From Bacteroidota bacterium (lineage in GTDB: Bacteria; Bacteroidota; Bacteroidia; AKYH767-A; 2013-40CM-41-45), in contig JADKKE010000028.1 in the NCBI GenBank assembly GCA_016720655.1, positions 1-9,129 on the forward strand: a stretch of DNA of 9,129 nucleotides, given 5' to 3'. The notes under the pieces are model-generated. The model made no database searches and had not been told where the DNA came from. It was given only the letters and a program-made list of their open reading frames with translations. Both the position numbers and the translations under genes were made by a program. Positions 1-7,621 of this stretch are shown here, piece by piece; position 1 is the first letter of the stretch; every line of letters starts with the position of its first letter.

Positions 1-14
1 TAGCTGATTCACTC

Positions 15-941
15 ATGGAATTGGAAATGGCGGAACATCAGCAAATGGAAGCCGTCAATGCTTTTCCTAACTATCATCCTCTTATTGTTCACTTTCCAAT
101 TGTACTACTTATCATCGCAACACTATTTCAGTTCCTTTCCTTTTTTATTTTTAAAAAGGAATTTAGCAGTGTAACATTTATTCTCCTGGCTTTGGGTGTT
201 ATCACTGCCTGGCTTTCATCCAATACATTCCATGCTGAAGCTGGAGAACTCACGGGGAAGGCTAAAGAAATATTTGAAACACATGAACAAATGGCTCATT
301 TAACCTGGTTATTTTCACTTGTTGCTTTAATCGGAAAGATTGCTTCGCAATTTATATTAAAAAGAAAAACATGGGTGGAAGTTATTGTTTCTTTATTTCT
401 TACCATTTCTGCTGTCACAGTTTCCATTGCCGGACATCATGGGGCAATGCTTGTTCACATGGAAGGAATTGGACCGATGGGTAAATATTTAGAATTGTAT
501 CGCCTTCCTGAAAAAAGTACCGGCACAACTACCCAAGAAATAATAATGACACATACTGAGAATGATATAGAAAAAAGCGAAGCCGGAGAGCAAGAAGAAG
601 ACCATCATGTAGGTGAACTTGGAAAAGGCCCGCATGGAGGAACTATTGAAGAAGCAGATCCATTCCACATGGAAATTATTGAAGACAGCAATAATCTAAT
701 ATTTTATTTATTAGATGATGAGACAAAACCACTTGACATGAAAAATGTAGCTGGAAAAATTAAAATTCAATATATCGATAAAACAAAAAGCACTATTGAC
801 CTGATGAATATGAACGGAAAACTCACAGCAATGAAATCGCAGATAGGAAAACCGTTTTCGGCAATTTGTACATTAACAAAAGATGGCAAATCCTATTCTG
901 CTTCATTTACCAGTGACAAAGATTTAAGCACAAAAAAATAG
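15..941 (+). CDS. DUF2231 membrane protein with C-terminal metal-binding-like domain (possibly 5' partial)
   Basis: The N-terminal half matches the DUF2231 membrane family. It has the opening signature YHPLIVHFP (residues 20-28) and about four hydrophobic segments (roughly 21-46, 51-68, 95-114, 119-141), with histidines near the membrane (H21, H26 and GHHGA around 140). An acidic, His-containing linker (about 165-200) leads to a soluble domain that starts at GPHGG (205-209). That domain continues with a DPFHMEII stretch and beta-rich sequence, resembling small periplasmic domains found with CusB-type adaptors and metal-efflux clusters. The exact function is unknown; by position I infer a periplasm-facing metal-handling role. 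The reading frame stays open to the left window edge. Bacteroidota relatives usually have a signal peptide and His-rich leader before this point, so ATG 15 may be internal. The gene is intact, unlike most neighbours. It ends in TAG, 29 bp before the lipoprotein gene, and is probably in one operon with it. Confidence 0.75.
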   Translation: MELEMAEHQQMEAVNAFPNYHPLIVHFPIVLLIIATLFQFLSFFIFKKEFSSVTFILLALGVITAWLSSNTFHAEAGELTGKAKEIFETHEQMAHLTWLFSLVALIGKIASQFILKRKTWVEVIVSLFLTISAVTVSIAGHHGAMLVHMEGIGPMGKYLELYRLPEKSTGTTTQEIIMTHTENDIEKSEAGEQEEDHHVGELGKGPHGGTIEEADPFHMEIIEDSNNLIFYLLDDETKPLDMKNVAGKIKIQYIDKTKSTIDLMNMNGKLTAMKSQIGKPFSAICTLTKDGKSYSASFTSDKDLSTKK

Positions 942-970
942 TGAAGCAAATATTCTAAAAACTAAACAAA

Positions 971-1236
971 ATGCGTAAAGCAATTATTTTATCAATGGCT
1001 GTATTTGCTTTGACACTTGCAGCCTGCAGCAGTTCATCAAATACGAGTGATCAAAAAAATCAACAGATTCTACTACAACACAAGGTTCAAGTACATCTCA
1101 AACCTTCGACCTTGACACTACTAAATTGAAAAGTGGTGAAACATTTTATCAATGCTCGATGCATCTGGAAGTCTTATCCGATAAATCAGGTAGTTGCCCT
1201 AAGTGTGGAATGGATTTATCTGAAATGAAGAAATAA
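971..1236 (+). CDS. small lipoprotein with heavy-metal-binding domain (frameshifted)
   Basis: ATG 971 opens a type II signal peptide with a hydrophobic core and lipobox LAAC (Cys19), so the product should be a lipid-anchored envelope protein. A low-complexity Ser/Thr/Gln linker follows. The C-terminal part, about 1147-1227, reads YQCSMHLEV, then SDKSGSCPKCGMDL. This is the heavy-metal-binding domain found in CusB adaptors and copper ATPases, with two Cys plus CPKC/GM/MH ligands. A leucine replaces the usual proline after MH. As given, the frame breaks at the A7 run at 1053-1059 and hits TGA at 1127. Adding one A restores a continuous protein of about 88 residues ending at TAA 1234. A sequencing deletion is the simplest explanation. 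The gene lies 14 bp before cusA, which supports a role as a periplasmic Cu/Ag buffer or chaperone; that role is inferred. It is too short and broken to appear as one open frame. Confidence 0.72.
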
Positions 1237-1250
1237 TAATTTAGACTACT

Positions 1251-2529
1251 ATGGTCGAACGACTCATTTCTTTTTCATTGCGTAATCGCTTTATCGTCTT
1301 GCTTATTGCAGCAGGTATGTTTGGATGGGGCATATATGAAGTGCAACACAATCCTGTGGACGCAATCCCTGACCTTTCCGAAAACCAGGTAATTGTTTTT
1401 ACGGAATGGATGGGTCGTAGTCCGCAAGTGATAGAAGACCAGGTTACTTATCCGCTTGTAGCCAACCTGCAAGGTATTCCCAAATTGAAAAACATTCGGG
1501 GTGCATCTATGTTTGGTATGAGTTTCGTGTATCTCGTGTTTGAAGAAAATGTTGACATTTATTGGGCAAGAACAAGAGTAGCAGAACGATTAAATTTTGC
1601 ACAGAAGCTTTACCGGAAGGGAATTTCTCCAACACTTGGTCCGGATGGAACAGGTGTTGGACATATCTTTTGGTATAGTCTGGATGCAAAGGGTTGTTAT
1701 GACCTTGAGAACAACGTGCCTGCAGGATTGGTATATCAAGTTTGCATTGCAGACAGTTCCCGAGGTGTTAGTGAAGTAGCATCATTCGGTGGTTTTCAAA
1801 GCAATACCAGAGAATTATAGACCCTGTGAAATTGAATTATTACAGTCTCTCAATGATGGATATATTGAAAGCTGTGAAGTCAAACAATAATGATGTTGGT
1901 GGTAGGAAATTTGAAATGAGTGATAAGTCATACATCGTGCGTGGATTGGGTTACATCAAATCAATTGGTGAAATTGAAAACATAGCAATAAGTACATCCA
2001 ACAATGTACCAATTCGAATCAAAGATGTAGGAACTGTTCAAATGGGAGGAGATATTCGCTATGGAATTTTTGATGAGAATGGAGAAGGAGAAAAAGTTGG
2101 AGGCATTGTAGTGATGCGTTATGGTGAAAATGCTGATGTGGTCATTCGTTCAGTTAAAACCAAAATGCTAGATGTGCAAAAAGGATTGCCTGAAGGCATT
2201 AAGTTTAATATTGACTATGACAGAAGTGGATTAATTGAAGAAGCAATCGGTTCAGTAAAAGCAACGTTAATTGAAGTATTTATTAGTGTTTCAATTATTA
2301 TTTTGATTTTCTTTTTCATTGGCGTAGCGCAATCATTATACTTATTCAGATTCCCATTTCTGTGGCATCAGCATTTATCTTATTAAATGCTCTGGGTTTT
2401 TCTTCAAACATTATGTCCCTAACGGGAATTGCATTAGCAATTGGAGTTATTGTGGATGATGGAATTGTGATGGTAGAAAATGCATACCGGCATTTGAGCG
2501 AGGCGCAATTGAAAGAGAAACAACCATGA
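1251..2529 (+). pseudogene. cusA: CusA/CzcA-family RND heavy-metal efflux pump, N-terminal third only, frameshifted
   Basis: CusA is the inner-membrane proton-driven pump of the CusABC tripartite Cu/Ag efflux system. Visible landmarks are the N-terminal helix (ISFSLRNRFIVLLI), NPVDAIPDLSENQVIV, LGPDGTGVGHIFWY, QDWYIKFALQTVP, GVSEVASFGGF, SNNDVGGR, IPISVASAF, and the helix-4 region GVIVDDGIVMVENAYRHL. Reading requires frame changes near 1709, 1720, 1762, 1799 and 2316. Each is explained by one missing base; at 2316, for example, restoring a C gives FFHWRSAIIILIQIPIS. YRKG at about 1609-1620 stands where the family has LPEG, which suggests a further compensating indel pair. The protein then stops at TGA 2527, about 430 residues into a family of roughly 1,040 or more. 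The second transmembrane half, the second periplasmic loop, CusB and CusC are all absent. The family assignment is secure; whether the loss is biological or an assembly misjoin is open. Confidence 0.85.
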
Positions 2530-2649
2530 TTAATATTCAAATAAGGTGGTATATCATTACAGTGGCCCAAAGGCTCTGGTAATAAGCAATAAGAAAACCG
2601 GGCAACAGCGCAGCTGAAGAAAATTTAAATCAATTAAAATAATAAAAAA
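2530..2649 (+). other. junction segment with decayed coding sequence between truncated cusA and the DUF6799 gene
   Basis: These 120 bp look coding but match no complete gene. If one base is restored near 2541, frame 2 reads NKVVYHYSGPKALVISNKK (about 2540-2596). A further shift near 2602 gives either ATAQLKKI ending at 2628, or, in the third frame, SAAEENLNQLK ending at TAA 2643. With a frame change near 2515 this could continue the cytoplasmic loop that follows ENAYRHLSEAQLKE in CusA. It could also be the tail of another gene joined to cusA by a deletion. I do not recognise it firmly. The last bases form the A-rich leader of the gene starting at 2650. Confidence 0.4.
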
Positions 2650-3108
2650 ATGAAAAACAAAAAAATGATTTCTCCCATGATAGCTTCTATGCTTATACTG
2701 GTAGTATTTTTTGCAGCAAGTAATTCCTTTGCACAAACCAAAACTGATACTGGATCGATGATGGATTGCTGCATGATGAAAGACGGTAAGATGATGCAAA
2801 TGAAATCGGGTAAAATGATGCCGATGGAGAAGGACATGACTATGAAAAATGGCACTAAGTGTATGACAAATGGGGAATGCATTATGAAAGACGGAAAAAA
2901 AATGATGATGCAAGAAGGGGAATGTATGGATATGAGTGGAAAGACGGATAAGTGTTCTATGATGAGTAATGATAAAAAACTTCAACAGTTAAAAAAAGCT
3001 CTAATAAGGAGATGGTTATGACTACACCTGTTCGATGCATCCAGAAGTTTCAAGTGATAAACTGGTAATTGTCCCAAATGCGGTATGGATTTAGTAGAAA
3101 AGAAATAA
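2650..3108 (+). CDS. secreted Met-rich DUF6799 protein with C-terminal heavy-metal-binding domain (frameshifted)
   Basis: A signal peptide (residues 1 to about 29, ending NSFAQ) is followed by repeated units of the DUF6799 type: MKDGKMMQM, KSGKMMPM, KDMTMKNGTKCM, MKDGKKMMM, EGECMDM. These are extremely rich in Met and Lys with scattered Cys, as expected of a periplasmic or surface Cu(I)/Ag(I)-binding protein. The uninterrupted frame ends at TGA 3019 in a nonsense tail. Just beyond it, frame 2 reads GYDYTCSMHPEVSSDK (about 3014-3060), and frame 1 then reads GNCPKCGMDLVEKK to TAA 3106. Together these make a complete heavy-metal-binding domain. Restoring a base at the A7 run near 2992-2998, at the GG near 3009, and near 3062 joins everything into one protein of about 154 residues. 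The function is inferred from composition and neighbours. It lies 29 bp upstream of the copper ATPase. Confidence 0.75.
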
Positions 3109-3137
3109 AAATCGAATCGGTAATCAACAAAATTGAC

Positions 3138-5140
3138 ATGACCAAGGAGGAGCATGCAAAGATGCAACACGGCAACATGCCGATGGGAATGGCCGGACAC
3201 GACCATCACAAAATGATGATTGATGATTTCAAACGGAGATTTTACGTCACGCTAATCATCACCATTCCCGTCATGTTGCTTTCTCCTATGATTCAACAAT
3301 GGTTTCATTTCAATATTGAATTAACAGGATCGACATACTTGCTTTTTGCACTTTCAACAATAGTTTTCTTTTATGGTGGTTCGCCATTCTTAAAAGGTTT
3401 GGTTGATGAAATTAAACAAAATGCAATTGGCATGATGACTTTGATTGCAGTTGCAATTACTGCAGCTTATGCTTATAGTGTGGCAATTGTTTTTGGTTTG
3501 CAGGGGATGGACTTCTTTTGGGAGTTATGCACTCTAATTTTAATCATGTTATTGGGCCACTGGATTGAAATGAAATCTGTTGCCGGAGCATCCAGGGAAT
3601 TAGAATTACTGGTTCAGCTAATGCCATCTGAAGCGCATATGGTAATGGGTGAGATGATTCATGAAGTATTAACAGATTCGCTCAATGAAGGTGATATCAT
3701 TCTGATTAAGCCAGGTGAAAAAGTAGCTGCAGATGGAATTATTTCAGATGGTGAAAGTTATCTCAACGAATCGATGCTCACTGGAGAATCAGTTCCTGTT
3801 AAGAAGCAAAAAGGAGGAAAGGTAATTGCAGGTTCAATTAATGGTAACGGTTCGATAAAAGTAAAAGTTAGTCATTCATCAAAAGACTCATATTTGGCAA
3901 GAGTAATTAAATTGGTTAACGATGCTCAAAAATCAAAATCCAAAACGCAGTTACTTGCCGATAAAGCGGCACGTATTCTTACTATCGTAGCATTGGTTAC
4001 TGGTTTTGCAACTTTTTTCGTTTGGTGGTCCATATTAAAAGAGCCATTCGTATTTGCATTGGAGAGAATGGTTACCGTGATTGTCATCTGTTGTCCACAT
4101 GCTTTGGGTCTTCTTGCTGTTCCATTGGTTGTTGCAATCTCAACTTCTATTTCTGCTAAAAGTGGACTGCTCATTAAGAATAGAACAGCTTTTGAGAATT
4201 CCAGAAAAATAACCACTCTTATATTTGATAAGACAGGAACTCTGACTGTCGGGAAATTCCTGTGGTGCGCTATAAATCATATCTGAATAATATCAACGAT
4301 GAAAAGTTAATTCAGTTGGCCGCAGCCATTGAACAGAATTCAGAACATCCCATAGCAACCGGTGTGCTTTCAAAAGCAAAGAATTGAATTTATCATTGCC
4401 GAAAGTTCAGGGATTCGGGCTATAACCGGAAAGGTGTGGAAGGCATTATAGATGGAATTGAGATATTGATTGTAAGTCCGAAATATGTGAAGGAAAATTT
4501 CCGAAAGCTACATATGGATACAGAAAGCAAAAATAATGAAACAGTAGTATATATTTTGGTAAACGATGAAGTAGCAGGTTTTATAGCTTTGGCTGATAAA
4601 ATCAGAATCGAATCATACGAAGCTATAAGGACCTTACAGGAAATTGGAATTAAATCAATTTTGCTTACAGGAGATAATTCCAGAGTTGCAAAGAGTGTAA
4701 GCGAGGAACTTAAAATGGATGGTTTCTTTGCCGAAGTTTTACCGCATCAAAAACTCGAAAAGATTAAGGAACTTCAATCCAAAGGTGAATTTGTTGCCAT
4801 GACCGGTGATGGAGTTAACGATGCTCCTGCATTAGCCCAGGCTGATATTGGGATTGCCGTTGGTAGCGGAAGTGATATAGCTGCAGAGACAGCTGGGATT
4901 ATTCTTGTAAATAGTAATCCGATGGATATTGTTAGCCTAATTAAGTTTGGAAAAGCAACGTATAGAAAAATGATTCAGAATATTGTCTGGGCAACCGGTT
5001 ACAATGTTGTTGCAATTCCTTTAGCAGCTGGGTTAATGTACAAGTGGGGGATCTTGCTTAGTCCGGCAACAGGTGCAATATTAATGACAGTGAGTACTGT
5101 GGTAGTTGCTATCAACGCAAAAAGCCTGAGAATTAAGTAA
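3138..5140 (+). CDS. copB: CopB-type (P1B-3, CPH motif) copper/silver-translocating P-type ATPase, frameshifted
   Basis: This ATP-driven inner-membrane exporter moves Cu (and probably Ag) from cytoplasm to periplasm. I chose ATG 3138 because the preceding gene ends at 3108 and the protein then begins with the typical His/Met-rich tail (QHGNMPMGMAGHDHHKMM) instead of an HMA domain. Key sites are TGES (215-218, actuator), CPH (319-321, metal path), the phosphorylated Asp364 in DKTGTLT, EHP at 4343-4351 (nucleotide-domain His-Pro), GDGVND at 4805-4822, and the late-helix motifs WATGYN and MTVSTVVVAINA. CPH with these helices defines subgroup P1B-3. The frame breaks near 4253, 4380, 4419 and 4430. 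At each, one restored base (AAA, AAA, GGG, AAA runs) continues the family sequence, giving about 668 residues, normal for CopB. It is the last gene of the + strand metal cluster. I infer it would work in this organism once sequence errors are corrected. Confidence 0.92.
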
Positions 5141-5142
5141 TC

Positions 5143-5160
5143 CAAATTTACATGAATTTG
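5143..5160. terminator. weak AT-rich hairpin in the convergent gap
   Basis: CAAATT (5143-5148) and AATTTG (5155-5160) form a perfect 6-bp stem with a 6-base loop, 3 bp after the stop codon of copB and upstream of the convergent acyltransferase end. It could serve as a bidirectional terminator, but the stem is short and AT-only at its core, and no clear U-tract follows on either strand. Support is weak. Confidence 0.22.
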
Positions 5161-5195
5161 ATCCAATAATTTAATCAATTGACAAATTAGCTACC

Positions 5196-5739
5196 CTAAA
5201 ATTGGAGTGACTCCGCGATTTCTACCTTTTTGTCTTTGAAGAATGTTTCCATAAAAAGTACATCTTCAGGCATATTGCCGGAAGGGTAGAAGGGAGGGGA
5301 AAAGAAAACTGTTTTCAAAGAATAGTCCATTGCAGCCATCACAATCGGAATTCCTGCTTTCACTGCAATATGATAAAAGCCGGTTTTCCATTTTGTCACA
5401 TTCTTTCGCGTTCCTTCCGGAGCGATTGCGATAATAAACTGATCTTCACTTTTAAATATTTCTGCGACCTGATCGACCAGATTGTGCGAGCCTTTTCGAT
5501 CCACAGGATAGCCACCCAGTTTCGAAAGAGCCAGCCAAAAGGTGGATTGAACAATTCTTTTTTCCCGAGGTAATTCGATGGAAATTTCATGATACTCCGA
5601 ACCGCTAGTCCAACTAAAAAATCCCAATTTGATGTATGCGGCGCAACGACAATGATATATTTTTTCAGATCACGGGGAACATCTCCATTGATTTTCCAAA
5701 CCAAGCCGAGTGAAGAAAAAACTTATATAGAAAGTGCAT
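5196..5739 (-). CDS. PlsC-like 1-acyl-glycerol-3-phosphate acyltransferase family protein (frameshifted)
   Basis: This is a small member of the glycerolipid acyltransferase superfamily (COG0204-like), which transfers acyl chains to lysophosphatidate or related lipids at the inner membrane. Motif I is HTSNWD (HX4D, His at about 5638). The acceptor-region motif GGYPVDRKG is encoded near 5490-5515, and motif III APEGTRK has its Glu at about 5415-5417. The two overlapping open frames are one gene. Restoring a G in the run at 5515-5517 gives LFRNW-GGYPVDRKG. I place the start at ATG 5739 (MHFLYKFFLHS...), which needs one more restored base near 5705 to join GLVWKINGDVP. A TAA lies just upstream in that frame, inside the repeat array, so the start cannot be much earlier. 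Length is about 181 residues, typical of the short bacterial form. The exact substrate cannot be told. The leader is the heptad array. Confidence 0.82.
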
Positions 5740-5743
5740 GACA

Positions 5744-5862
5744 AGTTATGAGTTATGAGTTATGAATTATGAGTTATGAGTTATGAGTTATGAGTTTTGA
5801 GTTATGAGTTATGAGTTATGAGTTATGAGTTATGAGTTATGAGTTATGAGTTATGAGTTATG
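5744..5862. repeat. 17-copy tandem array of a 7-bp unit (AGTTATG)
   Basis: Seventeen contiguous heptamers fill 119 bp. Fifteen are exactly AGTTATG; unit 4 is AATTATG (5765-5771) and unit 8 is AGTTTTG (5793-5799). There are no spacers and no internal dyad symmetry. Because 7 is not a multiple of 3, every frame on both strands meets a stop within about 21 bp, so the array is non-coding. It ends 4 bp from the proposed start codon of the acyltransferase and therefore forms that gene's immediate leader on the - strand. Copy number is probably variable through slippage (inference). Confidence 0.95.
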
Positions 5863-5870
5863 AATTCTCT

Positions 5871-5958
5871 CGACTATCTAAACACAGAACACGAAACCCT
5901 GAACCCTAAACCCTGAACTAACATTGAACCTTGAACTTTGAACGCTGAACTCTGCTCG
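5871..5958. repeat. 88-bp direct repeat, copy 1, built of TGAAC-type heptamers
   Basis: This copy starts CGACTATCTAAACACAGAAC and then turns into 7-bp words: CCCTGAA, CCCTAAA, CCCTGAA, then TTGAACC, TTGAACT, TTGAACG, CTGAACT. Its first 37 bases are identical to the second copy starting at 5959, and only about seven substitutions are seen over the next 40 or so bases. No open frame or RNA-like hairpin is apparent. Confidence 0.88.
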
Positions 5959-6038
5959 CGACTATCTAAACACAGAACACGAAACCCTGAACCCTGAACC
6001 CGGAACTAACTTTATACCTTGAACTTTAAACCTTGAAC
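5959..6038. repeat. 88-bp direct repeat, copy 2, running into the FAD gene's 3' end
   Basis: This second copy of the 88-bp unit shares its first 37 bases exactly with copy 1, then diverges slightly (CCCTGAA for CCCTAAA, CCCGGAA for CCCTGAA, and changes in the TTGAAC words). Its last part, TTGAACTTTAAACCTTGAAC at about 6019-6038, lies inside the coding end of the FAD-dependent protein on the - strand. The repeat thus supplies the final codons and the stop of that gene. Confidence 0.85.
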
Positions 6039-7599
6039 TGCGTCAGCGCAGCGTTCTCCATCCATTGCTGCAGACACAATTCCTCCGGCATAACCGGCTC
6101 CTTCGGCGCAGGGATATAATCCTTTGATTTGGGGGTGTTGCAGAGTTTCTTTATCGCGGGGAATTCTGACAGGGGAGGAAGTACGGGATTCTGTTGCTAC
6201 CAATACTGCTTCGTTTGTAAAATACGGTTTCATCTTTTTTCCAAATTCTTTCAAACCTTCCCTGAGTGCAATTGCGATTGCTTGCGGAAGTACCAGATCG
6301 AGTGAAGTGGAAGTAATCCCGGGAACATAGGAACAAACAGGAAGGTTGCCGGAGACTTTCTTTTCTGTAAAATCTACCAATCGTTGTGCCGGAGCTTTTA
6401 ATTTTCCTCCTCCGGCTTTGAATGCTTTTTGTTCCACTTCTTGTTGGTATCTCAATGCGGAAAGTGCTCCATCTTTTTTGAAAGGTAGAAAATCCTTTTC
6501 TCCTACACTTACAACCATTCCGGAGTTTGCAAATGGATTGTTTCTTCGTGATGGAGACCAGCCGTTGACGACAATTTCATTGCTATTCGTTGCAGCAGGA
6601 GCAATAATTCCACCCGGACACATACAAAAAGAATATACTCCGCGTTCATTCACCTGACAGGTGAGCGAATAACTGGCAGGAGGGAGGAACTCGCTTCTTT
6701 TTGCTGAATGATATTGTACTTCATCAATAATCGATTGGGGATGTTCGATGCGAACTCCGAGAGCAAAAGGTTTTGCTTCAATATGAACATTGATTCTATC
6801 CAGAAGTTCGTAGATATCTCTTGCGGAATGTCCGGTTGCGAGAATCATCGCTTTGCAATTCCATTCTTGCTCTTCCTTTGTATCCACCGAAATTGTAGAA
6901 AACGATTGAATTGCATCTTCACAAATTGAAATATCTTGTGAGCCGGGTATTAAAATGAATTTCACCACCTGCTTTTTGAATTGTTTCACGAACTGCCTGA
7001 ACCAATTGTGGTAATTTATTTGTTCCAATATGCGGATGTGCATCTACTAAAATGGATGGATCTGCACCATGCATCACGAGGATGGATAAGACACGGTTGA
7101 TATCGCCTCTTTTTCCTGAACGTGTGTACAATTTTCCATCGCTGTACGTACCTGCACCACCTTCACCAAAACAATAATTGGAATCCGGATTCACCAGGCC
7201 TTCTTTATTGAGCGTGGCAAGATCTCTGCGACGGCTTCTGATGTCTTTGCCGCGTTCGATGACAACAGGTTTGTATCCCAGCTCGATCAGACGTAAAGCA
7301 GCGAACATGCCGGCAGGACCAAAACCAATAATGTGTACGGGTTTACCCTGACTTACATCCTTCCGGAAATGAAAAAGTTCTTCGGGTTTGTTTTCTGGTT
7401 TTGGAATTTCATCAATAAATACTTCCACCAGCAAACGGATTTTCACCTGGCGCGATCGGGCGTCGATGGACCGTTTTAGGAGTCGGAGATGTAGTATTCG
7501 GGACGTCGGAACAGTAAGAAGCGAGGAAGCTTGCTGCAACTGTTTGCCTTGGTCTGCTGCCTCTTCGGGGAGAAGGACGAGCTCAAGTTGCTTGATCAT
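6012..7599 (-). CDS. COG2509-type NAD(P)/FAD-dependent oxidoreductase (uncharacterised FAD-dependent protein), frameshifted
   Basis: The start is ATG 7599. Residues 1 to about 75 form a small alpha/beta domain rich in basic residues (LLKRSIDARSRQVKIRL), typical of this family. A Rossmann fold follows with GFGPAG (around residue 92) ending in VVIERG, then the family hallmark FGEGGAGTYSDGKLYTR. Further on are ILATGHSARDIYELL and the C-terminal FAD-binding EGAGYAGGIVSAAMDG. The substrate is unknown, although the fold predicts a soluble flavoprotein oxidoreductase. The frame breaks near 6945: HFNTRLT in one frame continues as DISICEDAIQSF in another if about two A's are restored, giving roughly 528 residues, the family's usual size. 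The last eight residues (VQGLKFKV) come from the adjacent repeat. The gene starts 22 bp after porT and is probably co-transcribed with it. Confidence 0.88.
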
Positions 7600-7621
7600 G
7601 GATCTTTGAATTAAATTTCTC

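Noticed and set aside
1597..1779. 60-residue + strand open frame containing LQDWYIKFALQTVP
   Set aside because: It is not a separate gene. Its second half is the true CusA sequence in the frame between two indels; its first half is out-of-frame noise.
2557..2985. 142-residue His/Phe-rich open frame on the - strand (and a similar 82-residue one at 2634-2882)
   Set aside because: It is the antisense of the Met/Lys-rich DUF6799 gene: ATG and AAA codons read backwards give His and Phe. It has no family features and the + strand has a convincing signal peptide and motifs.
4250..4435. Programmed ribosomal frameshifting in the copper ATPase
   Set aside because: Three further breaks follow within about 180 bp, no slippery site with a downstream structure is evident, and the same kind of break occurs in unrelated genes on both strands.
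5744..5862. CRISPR array or heptad-coding protein
   Set aside because: Units are only 7 bp, contiguous, with no spacers and no cas genes. All frames on both strands meet stops about every 21 bp.
5898..5925. Telomere-like CCCTAAA repeat suggesting a eukaryotic or linear end
   Set aside because: Only one exact CCCTAAA occurs among variant heptamers, internally between bacterial genes; a chance resemblance.
6346..6657. 103-residue + strand open frame opposite the FAD gene
   Set aside because: It is a shadow of the strongly conserved - strand flavoprotein, with no recognisable domain or start context.
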